Source: Betaproteobacteria bacterium
GTDB lineage: Bacteria > Pseudomonadota > Gammaproteobacteria > Burkholderiales > SG8-41
NCBI GenBank assembly: GCA_016192825.1
Contig: JACPTK010000006.1
Coordinates: forward strand, 62,001-126,000
Length of the DNA stretch: 64,000 nucleotides
Direction: 5' to 3'
In this document: positions 36,083 to 43,820 of the stretch, piece after piece
Position numbering within the stretch: position 1 is the first letter of the stretch
Layout: each line of letters starts with the position of its first letter
Notes under the pieces: generated by a model
Databases searched by the model: none
Told to the model about the DNA's origin: nothing
What the model saw: the letters and a program-made list of their open reading frames with translations, nothing else
Made by a program: the position numbers and the translations under genes

Positions 36083-36772
36083 ATGAGCGGACCAGGCCGC
36101 GGCGCGCGATTCAGATGGGAGCGTGATGTGCTCAGCAAGCGCGGGCCGGCCAACCCCACCACCAGGCACGTCCTACTGACGCTGGCGACGCACGTCAATG
36201 CCTCTTTGAACTGCTGGCCTACGACGAGGTTGCTCGCCCAGGAATCCGGTCTATCGGAGCGAGCCGTCTGCACCCACCTTGAGATCGCCGTCGGCGAGGG
36301 CTGGATTCGCCGAACGCTGAGAAGGGAGGGTAAAGGCTGGAGGAACTTCGTGTATACGCTGGTCGTTCCTGCTGAACCACGTTCAGCAGCATTACCACCT
36401 GATGGCGCTGAACCACGTTCAGCAGCAAGCGATAGCACAGGCATTCCCGCTTCTGGTGCTGAACCTGGTGCAGTTGGTGCTGAACGTCACGCACATGGTG
36501 CTGAACGTGACGACAATTTGGTGCTGAACGACGTTCAGTCTAACACTTCAATGTTCAACACTTCATTGAACAATTCAAAGAACACAAGCGCGCTCGCGCG
36601 CGCTGCTGAACCCCTTTTTATGGATGGAAAATCGAACACACCAAAACCGCCTGCAGGGATCGAGAAGTGGGCAATTGAAAACGGCATCGCAAGGTTGAGC
36701 CACGAAAGCGAACCCCAGTTTCGCAGACGTGCGACCGAAGCCTGGATGAAATCCATCGGGGCGAATCCATGA
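36083..36772 (+). CDS. Helix-turn-helix replication-initiator-like protein
   Basis: 'RHVLLTLATHVNASLNCWPTTRLLAQESGLSERAVCTHLEIAVGEGWIRR' N-terminal HTH of phage replication proteins; mid-gene iterons. Confidence 0.65.
   Translation: MSGPGRGARFRWERDVLSKRGPANPTTRHVLLTLATHVNASLNCWPTTRLLAQESGLSERAVCTHLEIAVGEGWIRRTLRREGKGWRNFVYTLVVPAEPRSAALPPDGAEPRSAASDSTGIPASGAEPGAVGAERHAHGAERDDNLVLNDVQSNTSMFNTSLNNSKNTSALARAAEPLFMDGKSNTPKPPAGIEKWAIENGIARLSHESEPQFRRRATEAWMKSIGANP
36371..36538. repeat. Iteron-like array of GCTGAAC (six copies, three with inverted GTTCAG partners)
   Basis: Copies start at 36371, 36407, 36458, 36479, 36500, 36523; three consecutive spacings of 21, 21 and 23 bp; AT-rich tract follows. 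Confidence 0.75.
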
Positions 36773-36954
36773 ACGCCACGCTTCAACGACGCGCCGCAGA
36801 AACCCGGCTTGCCAACGCGCGCCGTGCATATGCACTCGCATCAGGACGCGCCCGCGGCGATCCGGAGGCAGCCGAGGAAGCACGGCAAGCCCGCCGCGAG
36901 ATCGACCGGGCGACGCGCGAGCTCGCACGACTGAATGCGAAGGGGATGCAATGA
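36769..36954 (+). CDS. Small hypothetical coiled-coil protein
   Basis: 61 aa, 4-bp overlap with the upstream gene. Confidence 0.5.
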   Translation: MNATLQRRAAETRLANARRAYALASGRARGDPEAAEEARQARREIDRATRELARLNAKGMQ

Positions 36955-37093
36955 GGCGCTCGACCCCCGGGGGGGCCTTTCCAGTTGGAATCAACGACTT
37001 AGCTGTGTACCCCGCCGCACCTCAGGCGCAGAGGTGACGGGCGGTCCTATGTTTGAAACGGTGCGGCGCACAAATTGAAGGGGTCAGACAGAC

Positions 37094-37399
37094 ATGACGA
37101 CCAGGAAACCGGACGGTCCACCCGCGCATCTTTCGGACGAATCGAAGCGGCTCTACAAGAGACTCGTGCTGGAATTCGTGCTCGACGATTCGGCGGCTCT
37201 GATGCTGCTCCAAGCCGCGCTTGAGGCCCGCGACCGGCTCCAGGAGGCGCGGGAAATTCTCTCCAGGGACGGCTGCATGACGACTGACCGCTGGGGCAAG
37301 CCGCGCCCGCACCCGGCGCTGACCATGGAGCGGGATGCCCGCGCCGGGATGCTCAACGCGCTGCGGCTGCTGCGGCTCGCGCCGGGATCGGTGGACTAA
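37094..37399 (+). CDS. Phage terminase small subunit, P27-like
   Basis: 'PPAHLSDESKRLYKRLVLEFVLDDSAALMLLQAALEARDRLQEAREILSRDG…TTDRWGKPRPHPALTMERDARAGMLNALRLLRL'. Confidence 0.82.
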   Translation: MTTRKPDGPPAHLSDESKRLYKRLVLEFVLDDSAALMLLQAALEARDRLQEAREILSRDGCMTTDRWGKPRPHPALTMERDARAGMLNALRLLRLAPGSVD

Positions 37400-37702
37400 A
37401 TGACGACATCAAAATCAGTGCTGCGCGCCCGGCGGACGGTGGCCGGCCAACGGATGCCACTCGAAATTGAGCAGTGGTTCAGCGGCGAGATCCCGCCCGC
37501 GGATATTCCGTGGCCGGCGCTGATGCCCCCGGATTGCGACCGCCTGCTGCATTGGTGGTGGGAGTATTGGCGCGAACACCCGCAAGCCGTGCCGCCGCCG
37601 TACGTGCGCGGCGCGTTGCGGAATCATTGGGACGCCTACCTGGCGGCGCATCCCGGCGCGATGATGCCGGACGGCTTGGCCGGCATGATCGGCGACGACT
37701 GA
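37400..37702 (+). CDS. Hypothetical phage protein
   Basis: ATG directly abutting the terS stop; translationally coupled. Confidence 0.6.
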   Translation: MTTSKSVLRARRTVAGQRMPLEIEQWFSGEIPPADIPWPALMPPDCDRLLHWWWEYWREHPQAVPPPYVRGALRNHWDAYLAAHPGAMMPDGLAGMIGDD

Positions 37703-37926
37703 TGACCGGACCTCGCCTACGCCAGCCGGCGCCCTCGACGCGCGACGTTGCGCTCGCCCGAGCCGATGCGCGCCTGGCAGCAGCCAGAGAGAAATTCTCG
37801 ACCGCGTGCGCCGCCTGCCTCGCCGGGCGCATGGATTCCGACGCTCGGATTCAGGACGCCCTGCAGGCCGTGGACCAGGCCCGCGCCGAGCTCGCCCGCC
37901 TCGCTGATGTTGAGGCTGACGAATGA
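37702..37926 (+). CDS. Hypothetical phage protein (coiled coil)
   Basis: MTGPRLRQPAPSTRDVALARADARLAAAREKF…; overlaps neighbours. Confidence 0.5.
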   Translation: MTGPRLRQPAPSTRDVALARADARLAAAREKFSTACAACLAGRMDSDARIQDALQAVDQARAELARLADVEADE

Positions 37927-38318
37927 GCGCGCGCCCGATGCCTGCCGACGCCGATCTGCTCGCCTTGCTGATCCGGATCGACGCCAAGCTCGACCGCCTG
38001 CTCGAGGCCGTCGAGGGTGGGCGCACGCCGGCGCGATCGCTGCGGCATGAGGACCGTGCGGCGATGGCGAAAATTCTCCCGGTCCTGTCTGCAAACTTTT
38101 CCGGCAGCTTCGGGACGTGGGAGCTTATCGACGCCGCTATGCAACCCGATGCGCTCGGCGCGAATCTGCGCTTGGTGCTCGGAGGGCGCGGGGCCCGGGT
38201 GCTGGGGAAGCTATTCCAGCGCGCCCAAGATCAAGACGTTGATGGCTTCCGACTGCGCCGGGCCGGGCAAGACGGAAACGGCGCCTTGTGGGAGTGCATT
38301 GGCAATGAATCGTCCTAG
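37923..38318 (+). CDS. Hypothetical phage protein
   Basis: ATGA overlap with the upstream gene; 'RHEDRAAMAKILPVLSANFSGSFGTWELIDAAM'. Confidence 0.55.
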   Translation: MSARPMPADADLLALLIRIDAKLDRLLEAVEGGRTPARSLRHEDRAAMAKILPVLSANFSGSFGTWELIDAAMQPDALGANLRLVLGGRGARVLGKLFQRAQDQDVDGFRLRRAGQDGNGALWECIGNESS

Positions 38319-38373
38319 CCCGCGCGCGCCGTGCGCCGGATCATGGCGTCAATTCTCAAAGAAAGGACGCAAC

Positions 38374-39441
38374 ATGATCCGACTTCAGTCAGGCGTGCAT
38401 GGCACTTTGCTTGCGGTTCTCGTTCAATGTCTTGCGCGCGCCAACGGCAACCATGGCGTCGCGGCGATGATGGCGAAGTCCGCTTTTCCCGGTTTTCCAA
38501 GCGTCGCCGAAACGCTCGGCCGAATGGGCGGAGTCCGAATGGACGACGTTCCGACTGGCGACACCACGACCGCCGGATGGGCTTCCGAACTTTCGCCTTT
38601 CAACTTGGATTCCGATTTCATCGAGGCCGTTCGCGCGAGAACCATTATCGACAGGTTGAATCAGGCGCGGCGCGCCCCGTTTTTGACCAACGTTCCCGTC
38701 GAGACCGGCCCGGCGAGCGGCGCGTGGGTCGGCGCTGGCGAACCGATTCCTGTAGGGCGAAGCACGTTTACGAATTTCGCGCTGGCGCCGTTTCGCTGCG
38801 GCGTGATCGTGCCTTTGACGCGCGAGTTGATCGACTCCCTCGCGCCGGCCGCGATTGTTGCGATTCGCGAGAGCTTGATTCGAGGCATCGCGGCCTATTT
38901 GGACTCGCAATTTCTCGACCCGTCCGTCGCTGCCGTCACCGACGTTTCCCCCGCCTCGATCACCAATGCACTTGTGCCGGTCATGAGCAGCGGCACCACG
39001 GCGGCGACGATTGCCGCCGATCTCGCCGCGATGCTCAATGCGACCGCGGATTTGGTAAACCCAGTCTGGATCGCGAACGCGCGCACCGCCGCTTACCTCG
39101 CGCTCACGCTCGGGCGGGAGGAAATCAAAATCAACGGCGGAACGCTGCTCGGCATTCCGCTCCTCACGACGCAAAGTTCGCCCGCGCCGGTTGGCAGCCC
39201 GGCAATGCCGAGGATGATTTGTCTGCTCGACCAGGACGCGCTGCTCGTCGCCGACGACGGGCAGGCCGATGTCGCGGTTTCGACCGCGACGGCGCTGTCG
39301 CAGCAGACCGCGCCGAGCTCCGGCGCGCAAAGCACCGTCAGTTTATTTCAAACGCATGCCGTCGCCGTTCGCACGATTCGGCGCATCTCGTGGCGGCGCA
39401 CGCGCACGGCGGGCGTCGTTTACATGGAAGTCAATTACTGA
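38374..39441 (+). CDS. Phage major capsid protein (HK97-fold type)
   Basis: 'TIIDRLNQARRAPFLTNVPVETGPASGAWVGAGEPIPVGRSTFTNFALAPFRCGVIVPLTRELIDSLAPAAIVAIRESLIRGIAAYLDSQFLDP'. Confidence 0.85.
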   Translation: MIRLQSGVHGTLLAVLVQCLARANGNHGVAAMMAKSAFPGFPSVAETLGRMGGVRMDDVPTGDTTTAGWASELSPFNLDSDFIEAVRARTIIDRLNQARRAPFLTNVPVETGPASGAWVGAGEPIPVGRSTFTNFALAPFRCGVIVPLTRELIDSLAPAAIVAIRESLIRGIAAYLDSQFLDPSVAAVTDVSPASITNALVPVMSSGTTAATIAADLAAMLNATADLVNPVWIANARTAAYLALTLGREEIKINGGTLLGIPLLTTQSSPAPVGSPAMPRMICLLDQDALLVADDGQADVAVSTATALSQQTAPSSGAQSTVSLFQTHAVAVRTIRRISWRRTRTAGVVYMEVNY

Positions 39442-39452
39442 TCGAGGCGCGC

Positions 39453-39962
39453 ATGGACGTACGCGAAAGAATCGCCGCGCTGAACCGGGAATTTTCCGCT
39501 CCCGGCTGCAAGAAACCGATTTCAGAATACAACGCGCGACTCTCAGAGCTCGAGGCCGAAGAGCGACAGGAAAAAGTGTTCGCAGCGGCGCAGAAAGCCA
39601 GGCCGACGATAGACGGGCGCGTCCCGAAACCCGCGCCGGAAGTCTCGCTGGAAAACGACCCGACGCCCGTCACGCGAAAGTTTTTCATGGGAGTTATGAA
39701 GTCCGTGCTGAAAGATGTTGCCGACACGTTCAGGTCCGAGGACGCCAAGCTGCTCGAGAAACTGGAAGCGCGCATAACCGCGATCGAAAACCGCCCAACG
39801 ATGCAGTATCGCGGAGTCTGGGAAGCGGATGGGCGCTATCAACCTGGCGATGTCGTCACGGACTCAGGCTCCATGTGGCACGCCAACTGCAGCACCACCG
39901 CGAGGCCAGGCGCCTCGAGCGATTGGACGCTGTGCGTGAAGCACGGCCGTGATTTGCGATGA
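39453..39962 (+). CDS. Phage head-associated protein with C-terminal carbohydrate-binding-like module
   Basis: Coiled-coil N-terminus and 'MQYRGVWEADGRYQPGDVVTDSGSMWHANCSTTARPGASSDWTLC'. Confidence 0.6.
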   Translation: MDVRERIAALNREFSAPGCKKPISEYNARLSELEAEERQEKVFAAAQKARPTIDGRVPKPAPEVSLENDPTPVTRKFFMGVMKSVLKDVADTFRSEDAKLLEKLEARITAIENRPTMQYRGVWEADGRYQPGDVVTDSGSMWHANCSTTARPGASSDWTLCVKHGRDLR

Positions 39963-40204
39963 GCGCCGGGCTGGACCTTTACGACCGCCGCGTGCTGCTG
40001 CACACTTTTGTTAATGACGAAATGGCCAAGGTAGCGGACGGGCTGCGCGCGGAGCTTGAGGCGCAATTTCCGGAAGCCCCGCAATCCGTAATCGACGAGG
40101 CAATCGCCGAAGGCCGGCGGCTGATCTATCAAGAATCGCAGGCGCTTCATGCGCGAGTCGATCGCACGATTGACGGCGCGGTCAAGCGACTGGAAGGAAA
40201 ATGA
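39959..40204 (+). CDS. Hypothetical phage protein
   Basis: ATGA overlap; 81 aa. Confidence 0.5.
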   Translation: MSAGLDLYDRRVLLHTFVNDEMAKVADGLRAELEAQFPEAPQSVIDEAIAEGRRLIYQESQALHARVDRTIDGAVKRLEGK

Positions 40205-40461
40205 ACACGCTCGCGCCCGGCACGATTTGCTTCCTGCGCGGTCTTGCCGACTATCCGGACCTGACCGGCCGCGTGGTCGAGGTCGCCCACCTTGTGACGC
40301 TTCCGGATTTCGGCGACGATTGGTATGAGCTGTACGCGCTTTGGATCGTCGAGCGTTTTCCGGGTCAGATGGCGCTTGCGCCGCGCCGCTGCTTGCTGCC
40401 GATCACGCCACCCGGGCCCGCGGCGACAGCCCGCAAGCCCGTGACCGTCGAGGGCTCATAG
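40201..40461 (+). CDS. Hypothetical phage protein
   Basis: ATGA overlap; 86 aa. Confidence 0.55.
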   Translation: MNTLAPGTICFLRGLADYPDLTGRVVEVAHLVTLPDFGDDWYELYALWIVERFPGQMALAPRRCLLPITPPGPAATARKPVTVEGS

Positions 40462-40462
40462 C

Positions 40463-41425
40463 GTGCGACTCACGGCTTCCGCGCCGGGCAAGTGGGACCC
40501 GGATTTTCGCGCCATTCGGATTTACGCGAGCACGGTTCAAGGCTTCACGCCCGCGTCGGAAAATATCGTTTTCGACGGCGGCGTGATCCCCGAGAACGGC
40601 GAGACTCTCGCCGCCGATGTGAGCGGGCTCGACCCCGGAACGACCTACTACGCGCGCTATCAACTTTTCGATCTTCTTGGCGGCGGCGACATTTCCGACG
40701 AATTTTCATTCACGACGCAGCGTGTCGTTGATCGAGCGACTCCGTACGGCCCCGACTCGACCACCTACACCAGCACCAAGACCGACGTGGCCGGCCCTAA
40801 AGTTGTCGCGATGATCGAGCACACGAATTACCCCGCGGTGCCGGCCCAATTGAGCGCTACCTTCGCCGCGCAGTTAACCGTGGGACCGCTCGATAACGGC
40901 GTCACGCAGTACTGGACGGCTATCCGCTACACCTCGAAACCGGCGTCGGACGGAACTTGCGCGCTCTCGTGGGCCGGAGTCGGCGGCTCGAAATACGATG
41001 TCGTCGGCACCGGCACCGACTTCACGCTGCTGGCGGCCAAGGACTACATATATTTTGGGCCGGGCAAGCCGCTCGCCACGGTCAGCTCGATCACCGATGC
41101 AACGCACATGCGCGTCGCGCTCTATCCAGCCAGTTCCGCGGTGGCGGGCACCGACTTCCCGGTCAGCGGCTGGACCTTTCAGGCATATCACCACACATCC
41201 GGGCTCGCGCAGCAATGCGACCCGCAGTCCGATGTCAGGGAGATGCTGGCGAGCGCGACGCAGGATATCTCCGTGCGGACGGGTTTCCCCATGGTCTTGG
41301 ACGGCGCCATTGGCGTCGCGCTTTTTGCGCTGGCGCAATCGTCAACTGGTGGTGGCGCTAGTTACTACTGCGAAGTGAAGCAATCCTCGCTCGATTCTCA
41401 GTGGGTGATAGGGTCCGGGGCGTGA
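40463..41425 (+). CDS. Putative virion structural/decoration protein with N-terminal FnIII-like domain
   Basis: 'LDPGTTYYARYQLFDLLGGGDISDEFSFTTQ' FnIII-like; C-terminal half unassigned. Confidence 0.5.
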   Translation: MRLTASAPGKWDPDFRAIRIYASTVQGFTPASENIVFDGGVIPENGETLAADVSGLDPGTTYYARYQLFDLLGGGDISDEFSFTTQRVVDRATPYGPDSTTYTSTKTDVAGPKVVAMIEHTNYPAVPAQLSATFAAQLTVGPLDNGVTQYWTAIRYTSKPASDGTCALSWAGVGGSKYDVVGTGTDFTLLAAKDYIYFGPGKPLATVSSITDATHMRVALYPASSAVAGTDFPVSGWTFQAYHHTSGLAQQCDPQSDVREMLASATQDISVRTGFPMVLDGAIGVALFALAQSSTGGGASYYCEVKQSSLDSQWVIGSGA

Positions 41426-42093
41426 GCGACTGGCACATCGGCGAGGCCAGCCTGATCGCGCGAATCGCGGGCCCGATCAAGCGCCACATGCCGGGCGAGC
41501 TGCGAGCGTTGCTCCCGTACGCGCGCGGAGAAGTGTTAGTTTTTCTGGATAGCCCTGGCGGCGACGGCGACGCGGCGCGCGAGATCCACGACATGCTGCG
41601 AGCGCATCCGCACCAGATCACCGTTTTTATCAGCGGTCACGCGGACTCGAGCGCGTCCTTGATCGCGATGGCCGGGCGGCGGATCTGGATGAGCCCCTCC
41701 GCGCGGATGCTGCTTCATAACCCCGTGCCTGGCCGTGCGGTAAAAAATGCGCCGGGCATGCGGGCGGTCGCGGACGCACAACGCGGCGCGATCTCCGCGC
41801 AACAGAGCTGGCACGGCGTGGCGAGTGTCATCAACGGCGCGATCTCCGAGGCCCTGGCGCAGCCGAGCGCGACATGGGTCGAAGAGCACGCCGCGCAGTA
41901 CGCGAAAATCTACGCTCGCCGGACGCGGCGCCCCGTATCGGAAATGCGGCGGCTGATGGAGATCGGGACCGATCTGAGCGCGCAGCAGGCGGTGGCGAAG
42001 GGATTCGCGGACCGGATCGCCGTCATTGAGCTGCCGCGCGAGGGCAGTATGGGGTGGCGCATGCCGATTTATTCACATGCGAGGCCATCATGA
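41422..42093 (+). CDS. ClpP-like (S14) phage protease, candidate prohead protease
   Basis: 'VLVFLDSPGGDGDAAREIHDML', 'ISGHADSSASLIAMAGRRIWMSPSARMLLHNP' (ClpP-type Ser and His positions conserved). Confidence 0.85.
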   Translation: MSDWHIGEASLIARIAGPIKRHMPGELRALLPYARGEVLVFLDSPGGDGDAAREIHDMLRAHPHQITVFISGHADSSASLIAMAGRRIWMSPSARMLLHNPVPGRAVKNAPGMRAVADAQRGAISAQQSWHGVASVINGAISEALAQPSATWVEEHAAQYAKIYARRTRRPVSEMRRLMEIGTDLSAQQAVAKGFADRIAVIELPREGSMGWRMPIYSHARPS

Positions 42094-42296
42094 TGCAATC
42101 CCTCTACTGCATGTTGTTCTGGGCCGCCTGCCAGTCGCCGGGCATCGAGCCCGAGTGGGACGAGTGGGCGTGGTCGCTGCCGCCGCGCGTCGAGCAAGCC
42201 CGCCCGCTCGAACAGTCGCCGCCGTGGTCGAGTTTCTACGCGCGCATTTTCGAGCAGCCGCCGTCACCGGGCCACGGCGTGCCGGGCCGGCGCTGA
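42090..42296 (+). CDS. Small hypothetical phage protein
   Basis: ATGATG at overlap with protease stop; 68 aa. Confidence 0.4.
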   Translation: MMQSLYCMLFWAACQSPGIEPEWDEWAWSLPPRVEQARPLEQSPPWSSFYARIFEQPPSPGHGVPGRR

Positions 42297-42325
42297 CGCA
42301 TCCGCGCGCGCGAGGCGCGCTAAAC

Positions 42326-42355
42326 AAAAGCCTTCCCAATAATGGGAAGCCTTTT
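42326..42355. terminator. Stem-loop AAAAGCCTTCCCAATAATGGGAAGCCTTTT
   Basis: CTTCCCA-ATAA-TGGGAAG stem; flanked by 17-bp direct repeats. Confidence 0.6.
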
Positions 42356-42446
42356 GCGTCACCCGCGCGCGCGAGGCGCACTGTGCCGAGTCTTGCGTGC
42401 TCCAGGCCTCGCGGGCTGTCGAGTATTCAACCTGATACGCTTGGCG

Positions 42447-42812
42447 ATGGCGGAAAATGGCCTGAACGGCTTCGGCGCGCGATTCGAAAACTGGCGGCGC
42501 TGGTGTTTTGCAAACGGCCGCCATGTCGGTCGCGCCGGCTCCGCCGAGGGCGGCTGGCGCAGCCCGCAGCATTGGTATCCCGAGGATCCCCGGCCACCCG
42601 CGATCGACGTGCCGGACGCGGTGCTCGTGAATCAGGCATTCACGTCGCTTGCGTTACTCGCGCCGCGACAGGCGCGGATCATCAAGATCATCACCTTCCG
42701 CCCGTACCTCAGGCCCCAGTACCAAGCTCAGAAGCTCGGCATCCACTACCTGCAGCTCGGCGAGGCGTACCACCGCGCCAAGCTGGCGCTCGCCGCGCGG
42801 CTGTCAGACTGA
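42447..42812 (+). CDS. Putative sigma-region-4-like/antiterminator-type late regulator
   Basis: 'AFTSLALLAPRQARIIKIITFRPYLRPQYQAQKLGIHYLQLGEAYHRAKLALAARL' resembles an HTH of phage late regulators. Confidence 0.45.
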   Translation: MAENGLNGFGARFENWRRWCFANGRHVGRAGSAEGGWRSPQHWYPEDPRPPAIDVPDAVLVNQAFTSLALLAPRQARIIKIITFRPYLRPQYQAQKLGIHYLQLGEAYHRAKLALAARLSD

Positions 42813-42942
42813 TCCTCTCCGCGCCCTGATTCCCTATCGCCTGGCCGCGTGGCGCTGCGCTGTGGCGCTCGCGCGCCCTGCCTGACCCATTCCCCCGTCC
42901 GCGGCCGGCGGCGCGTCCTGACGCAAATCTCGAATGAAAACG

Positions 42943-42959
42943 CCCGCCAGTGTGGCGGG
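42943..42959. terminator. Stem-loop CCCGCCA-GTG-TGGCGGG preceded by AATGAAAACG
   Basis: Directly read inverted repeat. Confidence 0.5.
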
Positions 42960-43077
42960 TGACCCCGACGACCGCGAGGCTAGGGCGGTGGCGAATCCAG
43001 ACAGCGCCACTGTTCGCAACGCCTTGCAACACCCGGTATAATTACGGTGTCGCTAGTTGTAGCGCAGTGGCGGGATT

Positions 43078-43125
43078 ACCTTGCCAAGGTTGAGGTCGCG
43101 AGTTCGAGACTCGTTTCCCGCTCCA
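43078..43125 (+). repeat. attR of element 1 (duplicate of tRNA-Gly 3' 48 bp)
   Basis: ACCTTGCCAAGG…TTTCCCGCTCCA identical to 33279-33326. Confidence 0.95.
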
Positions 43126-43220
43126 ATTTTCCCGGGGAAAACGGAGTAGTGCGATTTTGGCCTGGGCTGGCCCATAAGGGTTAGCCTGCGCCGGATCTCC
43201 GTTTTCCCCGTTTGGTTTTC

Positions 43221-43294
43221 GGCGGGGTGGCAGAGTGGTCATGCAGCGGCCTGCAAAGCCGTGGACGCCGGTTCGATTCCGACCCCCGCCTCCC
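43221..43294 (+). tRNA. tRNA-Cys(GCA)
   Basis: GGCGGGGTGGCAGAGTGGTCATGCAGCGGCCTGCAAAGCC…GGTTCGATTCCGACCCCCGCCTCCC; anticodon GCA; 3' CCA not fully encoded (TCCC). Confidence 0.93.
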
Positions 43295-43409
43295 TCCCAT
43301 TCTCGCGAAGCGCAGTAACCCTTCCTTCCCCCTCGACGGGGGAAGGATCAGAGGATGGGGGTGGTGCTCAACTTCCTCCATCCTTCGGGTCTGCGACTGC
43401 TCGGCCGCC

Positions 43410-43604
43410 GTGGTCCCTGCACGGGACAAGCTCGGCCTCAAGGACCTGCGGCTGCACGACCTGCGCCATGAGGCAACGTCCACGCTCTTCGAGAAGGGCC
43501 TGTCCCCGATCGAGGTGGCGACGATGACGGGGCACAAGACACTGAACACACTGAAGCGGTATACACACCCGAACGTCACTGAGATTGCGCGGAAGCTCGG
43601 ATAG
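43410..43604 (+). pseudogene. C-terminal fragment of a tyrosine recombinase
   Basis: 'ARDKLGLKDLRLHDLRHEATSTLFEKGLSPIEVATMTGHKTLNTLKRYTHPNVTEIARKLG*'; N-terminal domain missing. Confidence 0.85.
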
Positions 43605-43605
43605 G

Positions 43606-43820
43606 TCGCCGGGCTTGAGGCTGACGAACTCGCGACCGCCCTTGCTAGTGCGCGCCCAGCCTGCGCCGATCTCGACCTTGCCGACGAACACGCGGTAGTC
43701 GGGAGCGGAATCGCTGCGCTTCTCGACCGCGGTGATCGCGACCTTGGCCTTGAGGCCGACCGTCTGGATCGTGCCGGTGAAGCCGCCGTTGGTCTTCGTG
43801 AAGGTGCCGATGGTTGCCAT
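43606..43820 (-). pseudogene. 3'-truncated DUF736 family protein
   Basis: MATIGTFTKTNGGFTGTIQTVGLKAKVAITAVEKRSDSAPDYRVFVGKVEIGAGWARTSKGGREFVSLK…, then runs antisense into the integrase fragment. Confidence 0.8.

Larger units (their letters stand above)
33279..43125 (+). mobile_element. Integrative element 1: phage-satellite-like island in tRNA-Gly (9.85 kb)
   Basis: Exact 48-bp direct repeats 33279-33326 and 43078-43125 (tRNA-Gly 3' half); integrase next to the tRNA; phage genes inside. Confidence 0.93.

Noticed and set aside
36371-36538. Possible CRISPR array because of regularly spaced short repeats
   Set aside because: Repeat unit is only 7 bp, spacing 21 bp, lies inside a coding frame and there are no cas genes; iteron interpretation fits better.
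43040-43125. Second complete tRNA-Gly gene at attR
   Set aside because: The 5' half (GTGTCGCTAGTTGTAGCGCAGTGGCGGGATT) cannot pair with the TTTCCCGC acceptor end; only the 3' half is duplicated, as expected for an att site.
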